Origin: Zeugodacus cucurbitae
Lineage: Eukaryota; Arthropoda; Insecta; Diptera; Tephritidae
NCBI RefSeq assembly: GCF_028554725.1
Contig: NC_071670.1
Location: forward strand, 31,552,001 to 31,616,000
Length of the DNA: 64,000 nucleotides
Direction of reading: 5' to 3'
How positions within the stretch are numbered: position 1 is the first letter of the stretch; each line of letters opens with the position of its first letter. The position numbers and the translations under genes were made by a program. Below are positions 13,286 through 26,200 of the stretch, piece by piece. The notes under the pieces are model-generated. The model was given only the letters and a program-made list of their open reading frames with translations, was not told the DNA's origin and did no database searches.

Positions 13286-15490
13286 GTAAGTACTTATCAG
13301 TATTGTGTCACGGTTTAAAGGTACTCCTATCAGACAGACAGACTTACTGCTAAAGTCAAAAGCAACTTTCGCGGAAGAATATATCTACCTCTGTAGACAT
13401 TACTTTACGTAATATGTGTCCACTCAATTCACCTCTCTTGCTTGATAGCTTGATATTGTCGAAAGTCAAGTGTAAATACGAACATACCTTCAGTCAATTC
13501 ACAAATTATGAAGAGAATTTTTCAGTTTCGAAAAAGATCACAAGATTAATGAGAGGTATTAAGAGTATCAAGATGTACTAGACCTATATTCATAGACAAG
13601 TGAGAATAACAATTAAATATCCGAAATATTATATTCTGAAATGCATAGACACATCAGACAGAAAAACACATCAGTTCGTCACGTCATAAACGAAAGTAGG
13701 AAAACATATTTGTTTACATTAAAAGTGAAAGTTTAATAGTTTAAATCGTTTACGACGCAATGTGCCGCATGTCTACATATATCAATTATGAGTCAACAAT
13801 TCTAGAAAATCCTTTGACCGTTTGCTTAAAATTACGTTTTTCATTCATTTACAAACTAGTCCACGAACCCCAAATGACAGTGATATTTATTTGTTGACTA
13901 TGAAATGCAGTAAATGCTTAAAAACTCATAAACAAAAGAATGCGGAAATATGCGCTGCGTCAGCAACAAATGGTATTGCATCGCCAATTGCCAAAGCAGT
14001 CAACAAAATAAAAATATTGGAGCTCCGGCTAAATGCATAGACGCATAGACAGTATACAAAAACAAAGGAGCGAATGCAACAAGCAGAAATCGGTCATTTA
14101 ATTTCTGCCGCCAGCACAATTACAAGAGCTACACCCGGAAAGCGTAGAATTTCATTAAAACACCACGCTTTTCCTTCATCTATCATTTTCCATTCTCTTT
14201 TGTGTTGTACATCGTGCAGACTAGCTAGACAAGTTTCTGCTTATTCCAGTTCTAAGTGTCAGCGGTTTCAACACATTCGGTGGCAATTTATTGCCCACAA
14301 CACACACGTTTTTTGTTGCGTCTGCTATTTCTTCAATTCTCCGATTCTTCAGTTTTGCTTTTTATCTAATTTTCTAATTCTTTGCTTTTTGGACGGATTC
14401 GAATTCTTACCGCATATCATATGGATTGCCATCATGCAGTGTGTTAGGGCGTAACTGCCATTAGGTAGGTCGTGAGTTCAAGTTAGCATTATAGTCCATT
14501 CGCCCGTATTCTTCTAATTGTTTCTCTTCTACTGCATTTTCACCATATTTTCTATTTATAATTCTTTGAAATATGTATAGCGACTAACAATATGAAAGAA
14601 CTAATTGTCATTTTGAATGTCCTCCGCATAAATATAATTATTGCACAATAATTTTTCAACATCACCAATTCTTCGGAGACAAGTCCACGGACTAATTGTA
14701 GGGTTCACAAAGTAATAATGTATTGCAATCGTGGCTGTTGTATGTTGCACAAAAATTTAATAAATCCACCAAAACAAGCAAATAAATAAGCTACATTATT
14801 AATATTCTTGGAGAATTCGGGTAGGGCGTCTCTTAACCGCAGCACACAGAAGCGATTGTCTAAGAAACCTCTGGGACGCGGTGATTATTAGAAGGCAAAA
14901 GCAGCTTCTACAGAAACAAACGAAGCAAGTTTGTAATTAAAAACAGCGAAATGCAGTAATGCGTAGAGATTGTAAAGGCACGCGATATAATCTCCGTTGG
15001 ACATCTGATGTGACCTCAGTTCTTGGTGCTCAAACAATGGCCGAACAAGTTGCATGCAGCGTGCAGCTACGGTCACAAGAAAAGTAACATAACAAAACCA
15101 GCTTGTTACTCGGCATATGTATGCTCAGCTAAACGGGCTGACCGTCACTGAATACAGCAACTGGCCAACGTGTTAAACCTGTTCATTGAGAATGTGCTGC
15201 TGCACTTACTCATTTCTTTATATTTTTCAATTTTTTCAAATTTTCTTTGCCCCATACTTTTCCCCAATTTAATTTTCCATAAATTCTTCTAAGACAGGTC
15301 ATACACTCGAATTTATTAGCTTATTAACGATTCGTGAGGCTTTGTTTCGGTGCCTCTCCGAACTGTTGAATAATTTTGTGTTGCCTTTCCTTTGGCTTTA
15401 TTTTCGGTCGCCTTGATTTCGGCATAGACAGGCAACTTTAAACCGATTACTTTTATTAATGATGCTTTCAGCATTATTCCTCATCATTTA
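13286..15490. other. Probable intron sequence, no gene seen
   Basis: No supported exon. The 126-codon frame at 14074-14454 is rich in Cys, Phe and Ser with no recognised motif, and is not flanked by convincing splice sites on both sides. Confidence 0.45.
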
Positions 15491-15502
15491 GTTTGTCTTT
15501 GT
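15491..15502. repeat. Left target-site duplication of the 2A-bearing LINE
   Basis: GTTTGTCTTTGT is repeated exactly at 17886-17897. The 12-base length is typical for target-primed reverse transcription by APE-type LINEs, and it fixes both ends of the insertion. Confidence 0.8.
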
Positions 15503-17378
15503 TAAACTGTAGTTTGTCTAAAACTGTTTGCGTCCGCAGTTTGGTCGGTATAAGGGTTTAGTTCGTCGACGTATTGTAGGAGCGATCTCTTGATGCACCT
15601 AGGGGGCGGCAAGTGACTACATGGGTGATTTCTACGAAAACACCTGATAGCCTTGTAAGTGGCCAGCAACGTTTCTTTGTCTTTTCCCCAAGTGCTACCT
15701 CCTAGCGACTTGAGGATTTTGTTGCGGCTCTGTACTTTAGTGACTATCGCAGTCGTGTGTGGAGTGAAGGAGTGCAGACTGTCAAATGTTACTCCCAAAA
15801 TTTTGGGGTTATTAACTGTCGGAATTGGTATGCCATCGACATAAATGAAAGTACTCCTTCGTCCAATTGGTAAAAAGGGTCGCCGTGGATTTAGTGGGTG
15901 CGAGTGCCAGGCTCTTCGCAGAAAAGAAGCGAGAAAATTCGGGGAGGTAGCTGTTCACTTTCGAACACAAGTCATCGATGCCAGTGCCCGACGTCATTAT
16001 CGTACAGTCATCTGCGTAGGAGGTAACGGAAATTCCCTCTGGTGGTTGAGGAAGTTTGGAGATATAGAAATTAAACAGTAACGGGGAGAGGACACCGCCC
16101 TGTGGAACCCCTTGTTTAATTTTCCTAAGTTTTGATGTTTTACCTCGAAATAATACCGATGATTGTCGACCGCTCAGGTAGTTCATAATCCATCTCTTCA
16201 GCCCCGGAGAAAGTGTTGTTTGTTCCACGTCTTCTAGAAGCGTTGTTAGGTTGACCGTGTCAAAAGCTTTTGACAGGTCCAACGCTACTAGACGGTTCTC
16301 TTACAGGGTGGTTTCTGATTTAGACCATGAACTATCTGGGCGTTTATGACGCTAAGTGCTGTGGTGGTACTATGCACTTTACGGAAGCCATATTGATGTT
16401 TAGCTAGGTTCAGGTGGTATGTGAGTGTCGGGAGCAGTAAGGCCTCAAGTGTCTTCACTACTGGGGAAAGGAGAGTTATCGGGCGATAGGACTCCCCTTG
16501 TTTGGCGGGTTTCCCAGGTTTCAGTAGTGGAACCACTCTTCCGATTTTCCACATATCGGGTATTTTAAGAGTCGTTAGCGACAGATTGAGAAATTCTACT
16601 CTCGTTGAACCTAGGTGTTTTAACATTAAAGAATTTATTCCGTCAGGGCCAGTGGCTTTGGAGGACTTGGTCTTCCTGATGACCTCCTGAACCTCCCCAC
16701 TGGTGAAAACAAGTGGCGCGCTGTTGTTTCGCATTTTGCGCAGCCGTCTGGTGACACTTCTTTTAGCCTTGTCAACCTGGGGGTGCAGTATGAATTGTCG
16801 GCTAAAATAGCTCGCGCACCTCTCCGGGTCGAGGAGGCATGGCTACCGAATTGAATTTCAACTCGGTCGTCATGTCTCCTCGGGTTTGACAGGGATTTGA
16901 CGGTTGACCAGAGCTTGCTCACACCAGTGGAAAGATTACAGGACTTCAAGTGCTCTACCCATTTCGTCCGCTTATAGTTATTTACCAGTTGTCGAATCTC
17001 CAAATTGAGATCCCTTATGCGGTGATCACAGGGATCGACCTGGTGTAAGGAGTCACGCTCATTTGCTAAAAGTGCCGCTTCAGCCGGGAAATTAGGGCGC
17101 ATTTTAGCAATTCTTCCGGCTGGTATGAAACAAGCAGTAGTATCGGTGATGACCTTGCGGAATTGACGTTCGCCAACGATTACGTCCGTAGGAACGGGAA
17201 GAGCGGCGAAGGCATTCTCGGAGAATTCCGTGAAGCCGTCCCAGTTAGCTTTATTAAAGTTAACATAGGTGCGGTTGTCCGCGGAAATAAAGTCAGGAGG
17301 TTTTTCAATCGAGATAATTATGGGCAGGTGGTCTGATGCAAGAGTTAGCATAGGTAGCCATATTATGCTGTTTATCAG
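15503..17378 (-). pseudogene. Endonuclease remnant and reverse transcriptase of the Jockey/CR1-type LINE
   Basis: This would have encoded the nicking and reverse-transcribing part of the LINE. The endonuclease is reduced to its C-terminal strand with SDHLPI (about 17319-17336). After that come a linker and an RT whose catalytic box SYADD is at about 16007-16021. RT blocks fall in three frames: about 16288-16734 (KTKSSKATGPDGINSLML, then RPITLLSPVVKTLEALLL), about 15812-16282 (LSKAFDTVNL to the YADD box) and about 15502-15798 (WGKDKETLLATYKAI). A one-base loss near 16290 separates the first two, because GTC TTA has become GTCTA before the LSKAFDTV block. Another shift lies near 16850. It cannot make a full protein. 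Confidence 0.8.
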
Positions 17379-17762
17379 ACCACCGTGTTGGTCAGACTGG
17401 GAGTCATGCTGTCTACTTGAGCTCCTGGGAGCCGTAGGGGCCCTAAGTTGGCCACTCCCTGAGGGTGGCGGCGCGTTGAGCGAACTGGGTGCAGGTTGCA
17501 CTGCCGTAGAGGCAACATTCGCAGTATTGCGTTGACAGCAAGGTGCCACATAACGTGTGGTCCACTCCCTATGGGTCTTAAGGCCTGAACAGGTCTTAAG
17601 ATGGCTCCATCCATTGCATGTGTTGCACCTAACCGAGGTGGAATTTGGATGGAGCCTTTTAGCGCATACGCAGCAGAAAAATACCTCAGGCCCTGGGTTG
17701 GACTCGATGCCAGCCCGGAGAAAGAGGATATGGAGCAACCCTGCTGCAAGGCGTTGCTCCAA
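17379..17762 (-). pseudogene. 2A-like peptide plus PHD-like zinc finger N-terminus of the LINE ORF
   Basis: The frame opens at a TTG (17762); I see no in-frame ATG that would clearly serve. Residues 13-25 read LFLRAGIESNPGP, the 2A ribosome-skipping signature except that the usual Asp before (V/I)ExNPGP is Gly. Right after it is a Cys/His cluster, C30-x2-C33-x12-C46-x2-C49-x4-H54-x3-C58 with a late CC pair, matching the PHD/RING-like spacing. A Pro/Ser/Gln-rich linker (about 80-128) then jumps straight to the end of the endonuclease, marking an internal deletion of roughly 200 codons. 2A sequences at the N-terminus of APE-type LINEs are known; activity with the Gly substitution is uncertain. 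Confidence 0.75.
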
Positions 17763-17885
17763 TGACGTACAACTAAACTTAAAACTAATCGATCCAAAGA
17801 GGGTTAGATCTCCGAAAGGGCAGCCCTTGACCGGATAAAATCCGGGTCAACTCCGGTGCGTAGAACCGGCTGCTGTGGGAGTTGA

Positions 17886-17897
17886 GTTTGTCTTTGT
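17886..17897. repeat. Right target-site duplication of the 2A-bearing LINE
   Basis: GTTTGTCTTTGT, identical to 15491-15502. It borders the 5' end of the element, so the insertion is not 5' truncated in the usual way. Confidence 0.8.
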
Positions 17898-20619
17898 GAT
17901 ATATTTCGCTTTCCTACGAACTCTGTCAAGATAAAATAAGGAAATTATTCATTGCATGGCATTTGCCGAACACCATAACCCTCAAAAGTGTTTACTTTCC
18001 CAGATCTGTAGTCGACTTCTTACGAATTCTGGAACTTTAACTGCACCGAAGTATCATCCAACCGAAAGTTAAGTCATTTTGACTCTCGCAACATATTGCA
18101 CAGAATATTGTAGTTCTTTATGGTTTAAATTAGTTAAGTTCGCCTTTTTATTTTGTAGTTATTACAATAATAATTACTTAGATCGATAGTTAACAGTTAA
18201 CATTTCTCAAAAAGTCTAGCCAACACTTAATCTTATAAACAAACGTTATTTTGTTCTTCTGCTAAATAATTTCAAACTTTTAGTTGTTGTTTTCAATAAC
18301 ACTTATACAAACATATCGAAACGAATCGCTTTTGTTTACCACTCAACCTATCGACAAGAAAAAGTGTGCCGAAATAGATAAATAAAAACACAAACAATCT
18401 CTTGGTTTCTGGTACATTCATACAGCAAAAAAGCTTTCAAAACCTCGTAAGTGTATTCGTACGCTTGCACTCATCGACCGCATTGGAAATACTGCAGCAT
18501 CCATTTGTTGCGCTTTTTACTGCACTCTCGCACTCGCTGGTTTGTAGCCCGCATTTCTACCACTTCGGCTGCCATTGTTGTATGCTCTTTTAGAGCTGAC
18601 TAGGCTGTGAAACAAATCTGCCCGCACATTTGTTTGAGGTCATTCAAAGTACTTTGGCATTTTTTTAAGCATAAATAGTCAGTTGATTTGTGTTGTGCAG
18701 TCTTTCCGATTCTTTGCTCATATGTTTCAACTATTGTTGTGGTTTTGTATATCCCATAAGACAGTAGAGGTATGGTTGAGTGGGTAAGTGCTATCAAGAA
18801 GCTTTAGTTTACATATCCACAGCTATATGTATGAAGAGAAAATTCCTTTCCATTTTCATTATCTAGATGTTAGATGAAGTTATGCAACGATGGAAATAAT
18901 AATACGTTATCTTATCTTAAGAAATATTTGCAAGAATTAAATGCGTATGAAACAATTATTTAAAAAAATAAATAATAATAATGGAAAGAAATGCCCATCA
19001 ATTAATCCTTTTTAAGATCAAAGTAGCTTAAGGGGGTTTTTCGCACATATTATGGTAACTTTCAATGATGCATCCATATCCGAAGAAATTATTTTTCAAT
19101 TTCACTCTTGCTATAAAAAAGCGGTCATCATAATTAAATCTTTAGTTTCTTTTGGGCGAGTGGTAAGATTTAAACTTTGAGTAAATACATGTAATTGTGG
19201 TCATTGTTTCTTCCATTTTAATTAATGGAACGCATGCTGTGCTCTTTTAGTAGCACAATTAGCGCCATGTCAGCATAAATTTATGAAAATATGTGATGAA
19301 TGCTCTCACATTGCACACCGTATTCAACAAAAAATGGAAGTGAACGAGTGCTGCAACATGAGAGATAAGGCTTCAGCCTAATAATAATAATAATAATTTC
19401 ACAAACATTCCTTGCAGCTATGCGAATTCCAAAAATTTTTTTCATATTCACTCAAAATATTTCTAAGCATAGGTGCACATGGAGACTAGTTACCACAAAA
19501 ATACCTTGTTGCGCTAATATCCACTAAAGCCGTGAACAAAGTAGCGCATACTCATTTGCCTATAATGTTCATTCCCCATTTTTGGAATAAACAAATATTT
19601 TAAGAATTGTCTTTTATGTATTTTTGTAATTTATTCTTTGGTGTATTCACTGATTTAATTAATGTGGGAAAATATCATAAATTTGAGAATTTAGATTAGG
19701 CTAGCTATTTATGTGCCTCAATTTATTTCTGAGAGGCTGCAGTTATTTTGAAACAGCATAGCAGCTTCATATATAATATTTTGGAACGAAAAACTTCTAT
19801 ATGAATGACTATTTGCAAACTCGTCTAGTAATATTTAAATATTTTATACTGTATTTCTAAACATTTTTCAATGCTTATTCTAGATGGAATTTTGTTCTCT
19901 GAGTTTCTTTTTCCATGGCATAAATTGACTCATGGTTTCCCGTAGTGGTTATTTGATCTTAAAAAACAATATAAGTGATTGTAAATCCAAACTGGTGACT
20001 GAGAGATCGACTGGTGGAAGACCTCTACTTCGGGGATCGATTAGATCCCTAAAACAGAAACGTTCTTTTACATGGATCGCTTGGAGACAATAATTAGATA
20101 GATAACCATGTACCCAAATATGTCGTTAATACTTTAACCAATCAGTTTGATCGAGAAAATTATTTAATTAGTTGATTTCAGCGTTAATGTTTATTATGAT
20201 TATTATTAAAAATTCAAATTACCCAACTCCTGTCCTAAATTTAGGTGAATCATCATAACAGAAAAGTTTTAAGAAATTACCAATAATTATTTGCATAAGT
20301 CACGGCGAAAGCAAATTTCACAAAATATGAGCAATCGTAGATAATCACATCGCTACGCATCAACTTCACTTGGACTGAAGAGAAAAGTGTATGCACGAGT
20401 ATCATCACTAACTAGTTTGCAAACCGATGCGATGCTTAAATACATAAACCGTTAAAATGACGCAACACAATCGACAGTGACATCGCATACCGTTGGAATG
20501 CATAAAATAATATAAAATTATATCAACAGCAGGCAAAGAGACCAAAACGAAATGGTTTAACGAACAACTAACTCACAAAAGCCAGTAAGCTGAACAATAT
20601 TGTCAAAAAGGCGTGCACA
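17898..20619. other. Probable intron sequence, no gene seen
   Basis: No supported exon. It includes a TAA microsatellite near 19379-19396 and the small DINE-like relic at 18083. The rest is unremarkable AT-rich DNA. Confidence 0.45.
18083..18118 (+). repeat. Terminal scrap of a DINE-like element (GCACAG subfamily)
   Basis: CTCTCGCAACATATTGCACA followed by GAATATTGTAG matches the left terminus of the DINE-like family but with TTGCACAGA in place of TTGCTAAGAGA. The scrap at 45648 has the same variant, which suggests an older subfamily. Confidence 0.5.
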
Positions 20620-20700
20620 ATGTTGGGCAGTTCAAAGCCACATTCTAAAGGCAACCACTGTGACCACGGCTACAGTTCAGGCGACAGCTATGGGCCGGAG

Positions 20701-22016
20701 GTAAAAGTAATGTGGAATTGTGTGTAGTAATCTTTGGGTTAATGCTGCTAATTTCTCAACTCGCAACAACTACTCAAACAATAGAACATTTATAATCAAC
20801 GAATTATATATTCACACAAACGCAAGAATAATTTATTTCTGCAAAATAATGCATATATGAATGCAAGTGGACATTAAGTCATATTTTTAACAGCTCGAAT
20901 TGCATTTTTTGAACTCTCATTTGAACTAAGGAGTCTTTAATAAAAAAGTCTATCTTCCAGTTGATGTAAACAGTCGTTAATATTGTATATTCTACCACAC
21001 CCTTTATACCATAGAGATACATAGATACTAAGTTAATGCTAATTGCTGACTTTTTCTTCACTGTCTTCATTTTGCTGCATCTCTTCTTGTCTCCAAGTTT
21101 TTCGAGCGACAAATTAGTTGACGCAGCTGCTGCAGACACTTCATTGCCCTCATCAATTGATCCCAACAATTATTTCTTTCATTCAGTCAAGAGCTAAATT
21201 ATGATGTGTGAGGCTAAGCGGTCTTTTTTGGAGCATGGAGTTCTGGGCAATTAGATGGGGCTTTGCATGCTGCAGTATAACAGAATAAAATTGCAACAGT
21301 TGTCTATGTATGATTGTGGCATTATTTATAAAGATTGAGCGAATTTACTTGCCAGTCGTTGAGCTTCTAGAGTTGCATATTTTATTTTGTACCACTTTAA
21401 CTTGCCGTCACTGTACATTAATTGATGTATTTAAGAATAAAATTTCAAAATGGACGTTGGAAAATAAACATTTCTTATGATTTACAAATATATGAATACA
21501 TACCACCTCCTTCATTGTTATTCAACTCGCTTTCAAAGTTTCTAAGGTTTCAATAAAAATCATAAGGCAATAAATGCGTGGGAAAGAAACTGAATGGCGA
21601 CGGTATAAATTAAGTTTTAATGAGTACAATTAAAACTTTCTCATAGCAACCCTTTTTTCCTCACCAAGACTTAGGGTGTGGCGAAAAGAACAATGAAATA
21701 GCCAGGAAGGAGCTATCTAGATGTTCTCTCTAAACAATAGATTGTATTGAATTACAGAATATATTGTTTTTTATACCCAATATCGTTATAGTAACAAATT
21801 AGTAATAAATAGAGGAGTAATATTTGGAAGTTCTAACAAATACTCGTATTCTAAAAACAAGTAGTGAAATACATTTGATTATCGCGGGTGGGGAAAAGTT
21901 CACTTAAAATAAATCATTTTGAGAAAAAAAATTAAGCTCAGCCACACTTTAAACAAACTAACCAAACAGAAAGTGTGAATGAACTAAGGAGCAGTTTCAA
22001 GTAAACAACCAAATAT
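20701..22016. other. Probable intron sequence, no gene seen
   Basis: Both strands were checked. The 96-codon minus-strand frame at 20879-21169 has no recognised motif. Confidence 0.45.
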
Positions 22017-23220
22017 TTTTATACTCTCGCAACAAATGTTGCTTAAGAGAGTATTATAGTTTTGTTCACATAACGGTTGTTTGTAACACCCAAAACTAAA
22101 CGAGTTAGATATAGGGTTATATATACCAAAGTGATCAGGGTGAAGAGTGGAGTTCAAATCCGAATGTCTGTCTGTCCGTCCGTCCGTCTGTGCAAGCTGT
22201 AATTTGAGTAAAAATTAAGATATCTTAATGAAACGTGGAACACTTATTTCTTGGCACCATAGGAAGGTTGCTTTCGAAAATGAGCAAAATCGAACCACTG
22301 CCACGCCCACAAAATGGCGAAAACCGAAAACACATAAAGTGCCATAACTGAGCCATAAATAAAGCTATGGAAATAAAATTTGGTATGAAGGATCATACTA
22401 TGAAGGGGCATATTTGGATGTAATTTTTTTGGGGAAGTGGGCGTGGCCCCGCCCCGTACTAAGATTTTTGTACATATCTCGCAAACCAATAGAGCTATAT
22501 AAACCAAACTTTCTGCAGTCGTTTTTTTAGCCACTTCCTAATACAGTCCAAAAATGAAAGAAATCGGATCATAACCACGCCCACCTCCCATACAAAAGTT
22601 AGGTTGAAAACTACTAAAAGTGGATTAACTCACTAACGAAAAACGTCAGAAACACTAAATTTCACATAAGAAATGGCAGATGGAAGCTGCACTCAGATTT
22701 TTTTACAAAATGGAAAATGGGCGTGGCGTCGCCCACTTATGGGTCAAAAACCATATCTCAGGAACTACTCGACCGATTTCAATGAAACTTGGCTTGTAAT
22801 AGTTTCCTTACCTCCCAATAATATGTTGTGAAAATTGGCCAAATCGCTTCACAACCACGCCTACTTCCTATATACCAGAACTTTGAAGACGATCTGAATC
22901 GTTTACATTACAATATATAAAGTAAGCACTAGATATCGGTGCAGAACTTTGCACAAATACTATGTTAATAGTGTGGCAGCCCCATTCTAAAAATCGCCGA
23001 AATCGGACCATAGGTTTTTAAGGCCCCATATATCGAACACGAGGACCTCGGTGCTTCTAACCTAATATTATGGTTTCCAACTTTCAATGGATTTTATACA
23101 ATATATATGACGAATATGTGGGTCAAATTGTGTATTATATAATACAAAGAAAGTTAAATAAATAAATTGCGAGAGTATAAAATGTTCGGTTACACCCAAA
23201 CTTAGCCCTTCCTTACTTGT
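22017..23220 (+). mobile_element. DINE-1/Helentron-like element, full-length copy
   Basis: It begins TTTTTATACTCTCGCAAC and ends CCTTACTTGTT. The microsatellite GTCTGTCTGTCCGTCCGTCC lies near 22165. The right subterminal repeat TTGCGAGAGTATA and the hairpin sequence GTTCGGTTACACCCAAAC are in place. It reads as very similar to the copy at 33476 over most of its length, which points to recent spread. No coding capacity. Confidence 0.82.
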
Positions 23221-26200
23221 TCATTTTCATTTTTTCTATTCTTCTGAGTTCTTTCTGTTTTATTTATGTTCATGGCTACGACAATAACTTTGTAAAGACG
23301 CGTTGAAAAGTGCAAAATGTCTGCCACATTTTTTTTTTTTGTGTTTTAAACGGTTCGCATCCAGAGGAGATCGGAGTAAGTTTGTACTAGATGTATGTTG
23401 TCAGGTGCGGATATTTCGATATGTGTGCGTCGGAAAATGTAAACAAACAAGTTTTCTTGTAGATTTCTATTTTTCTCTTTTTAATTTCACAGAATCAGTG
23501 CAAAAGATATATGTTGCAAGTACATACATATGTAGGTTTATTTGTTTTCAAAAGTATTTTGGTGAGTTCATATTTCTTTGTAACTTTTTTCGATAGAGTA
23601 ACCACAAGGAATAGTAAAATGTTGATTTTATAGTTGTATGTCTCTATAACTAGCAGTTATTTAAATATTCTTTTGTAAATTATTTTATTTATACAATATG
23701 AAAAGGCGTTATAGCTAAAAATTAGTTATTAATGCAAATAGGAGTTGGAAATAAAAGAATAAAAATCATGAACTATCTACCAGTATAATTTTTATTCAAG
23801 AACTTTGGTATGTTTTCCGAAAAAAAGAATAAAAACGTTGTTACAAAAAGTAGCACGAATTTTAGACAATATTATAACATTTAATTTTTAAAACTATAGA
23901 CACTTACACTTTGTCAATGCTCTTTATTCGTGAATAAATTTCATGAATGATTAAATTATTTTTAGTATTTGGTTAGCCCAGCTGTAACTTGCAGGTTTCT
24001 ATGTAATTTAATGCTATTAATGACTCCAACGTTGAACAGTCCACCGTGTTATTTCCCTATGTTTATATGCACTACATTTAATATAAATTAAGAAATGTAT
24101 TTCTACTTCAGTCACTGCGCTCAAGAGATTACTTAATCTCTCCATATCATCGAAAAATAATTTCTATATTTTTACTAAAACATGTTCAGACTTCCACGAG
24201 GCAATACGGAAATAAAAAAGAGGTTTAAATTCCTTTACATTCATGCGTGGTTCTGTTTGGAATTGAAATATCCATTAGCCTTAGGCATTTTCCGGTTTAG
24301 TTTTAAGATCTTTAAAAAGCTTCCATGTGATGAAATAAATATTTTAAAAATTCTCAAGCAGCAAATTTTATGACATAAGATCAGTAATTAAGTTATTCCT
24401 TAAAATGTAAATCAATGTGGCTGTTTTGAAAGTTAACGTTAAACATATTTAATATCAAATATACCAAAAGCTAGTACTTAATGTGATCTAAGTGAAATTC
24501 CATGCTACTAGAGTTAGCTATTGTAGTGTACATTGAAATAGTATATATATTTCATACATGTTTTGTAGTATTAATCAAGATTGTTGTGAGATGTTAATAC
24601 ATTATAGGCATATAGATAGATTTTCGGATATTTTTTATACTATAAATATACATACATGATATTGAATTAGTTCAAATAAATTTTTTGGACAAATAAATCT
24701 TAACAGTTGGCTTATGTCAGCCTCTTGATTCATCGACTGTGAAAATAGGAAATCATTTATTATATTTCTAATACACACGTAACACATGTTTCCAACTTAA
24801 AGACAATGAATGCACGCGTGCCTACTCATAAGTTCGGTTTAGTGGAACGCAAACTAATAAAGTATAACAAATATATGAATGTATGTGTGTGTAAAATACC
24901 CGTTCATCGAAATCGGAAAAGAATTATTTCGGAGGAACATAATCTTTCAGGTAAAATTAAACGATTCATTTTCTTTCATGAGTGTTAAAAAAAAATATTC
25001 GAAATTTAGCATTCTGACAAATTAATGATGTAAATTATAAGCTAAATCTAGCTTTTCCCCTTTAAATTTATACATATATCTCAGAATAGTGATGCATAGT
25101 ATTACTTCTGTATTGAAGTTAAAGCACTGCATCAAAAATATGTTACAAAATGCGCTGTGGTTGCACATAAAAAATCAAAGCCTTTATAAATGTAAACTAC
25201 CGCAGTAAAGAACTAAAAGCGTGAAAGAGCAATAAACAAAAGAGCACGCAACATAAACCACATATGGAAATATACTATTACTACTCACCCTGCAGGAAAA
25301 AGAAATGGCCCGAACCTATTTTGTTCTAGTATAATACATCGAATATCAATACTAGTTCCCGTTCATGATCTCTTTTAAATGAGTTTGTTGGACTTTCTCT
25401 AATGTGTAACTTGACACTTTCGGCATTCCTTACTTATAGTTATTAATAATCACAAAGAAAAGTACCTAAAAATTAACAAGTAGAGTAGATTTATTAGGTT
25501 CGCAACATTTTTATCCGAAAATTTTTGGACAAGCACGAATCGTAATATTTGGTTTTGTTCCCCAATTTCTGATGTATAGACAAACCAATCTTCTTTTCCT
25601 ACAAGTACATATTTATCTAACCCTTGTCTACATGACTTTGCTGCTACAGCAGCCTTCGAATAACTGAGTTTAAAACACAGCAATTTATTTATATACTCTT
25701 CTTTAAAGACACTAACATCTGGAACTAGTGACCACTAGAATCTAGCGGAGGGAAGACAATTTTTTTTACTGCAAGGCAGCTCAACAAACGAAAAAATACA
25801 ACAAATGCAGATGTGCGTACAAGAACATAATTACGAGTAAATGGCGCAAACGAAAATAAACAACAACCAAATGTAGACACCACACCAACACGGGGAAGAC
25901 AAAAATATTATTTATAGTCCAACATAACTGGAACCGCTGTTTGAGTGAATCGCGGCGTCTGCTTTGAAAGGCGACAGAAAGTGAAACATGTGAGCCAGAA
26001 TCACAGAAGACAGAGGCCCTTACAAGTGGATGTTTTTGGGTGTTAGGGCCGTAGCTCATCAACATCCACAGCGGGTGTTGTTTCCGCCAACTGCTGCTGT
26101 TATTCAGCTTCCGCATTTCGTAGCTAATGCATTATACCACATTTCTTTTAGATTTTATTCACCATCTGTTTGTTTATCATATTTTTATGGTTAATGAATT

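Larger units (their letters stand above)
15503..17885 (-). mobile_element. Jockey/CR1-type non-LTR retrotransposon, internally deleted, flanked by 12-bp TSD
   Basis: This 2.4 kb LINE reads on the minus strand between perfect copies of GTTTGTCTTTGT. From its 5' end at 17885 it has a short GC-rich leader, a 2A-like motif with a PHD-like finger, the last part of an APE endonuclease (SDHLPI near 17330), and a reverse transcriptase with FRKVHSTTTALS, LSKAFDTV, QGVPQGGVLSPLLF and SYADD. The final codon GTT is followed by TA at the last bases of the element, so a TAA stop forms with the first base of the duplicated target. Most of the endonuclease is missing and several frameshifts are present, so the copy is dead. 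The clade is judged from motif style only. Confidence 0.85.

Noticed and set aside
14074..14454. 126-codon open frame on the plus strand.
   Set aside because: No family resemblance, biased to Cys/Phe/Ser, no convincing splice sites. Expected by chance in 64 kb.
20620..20700. ATG-led 27-codon stretch ending at a GAG|GTAAAAGT donor, considered as a first exon.
   Set aside because: It ends in phase 0, which would put the Ig exon at 32554 out of frame, and it has no hydrophobic signal segment or recognised motif.
25781..26116. 111-codon minus-strand frame in a GC-richer patch.
   Set aside because: No domain or motif, and an aromatic-rich end typical of antisense AT-rich DNA.
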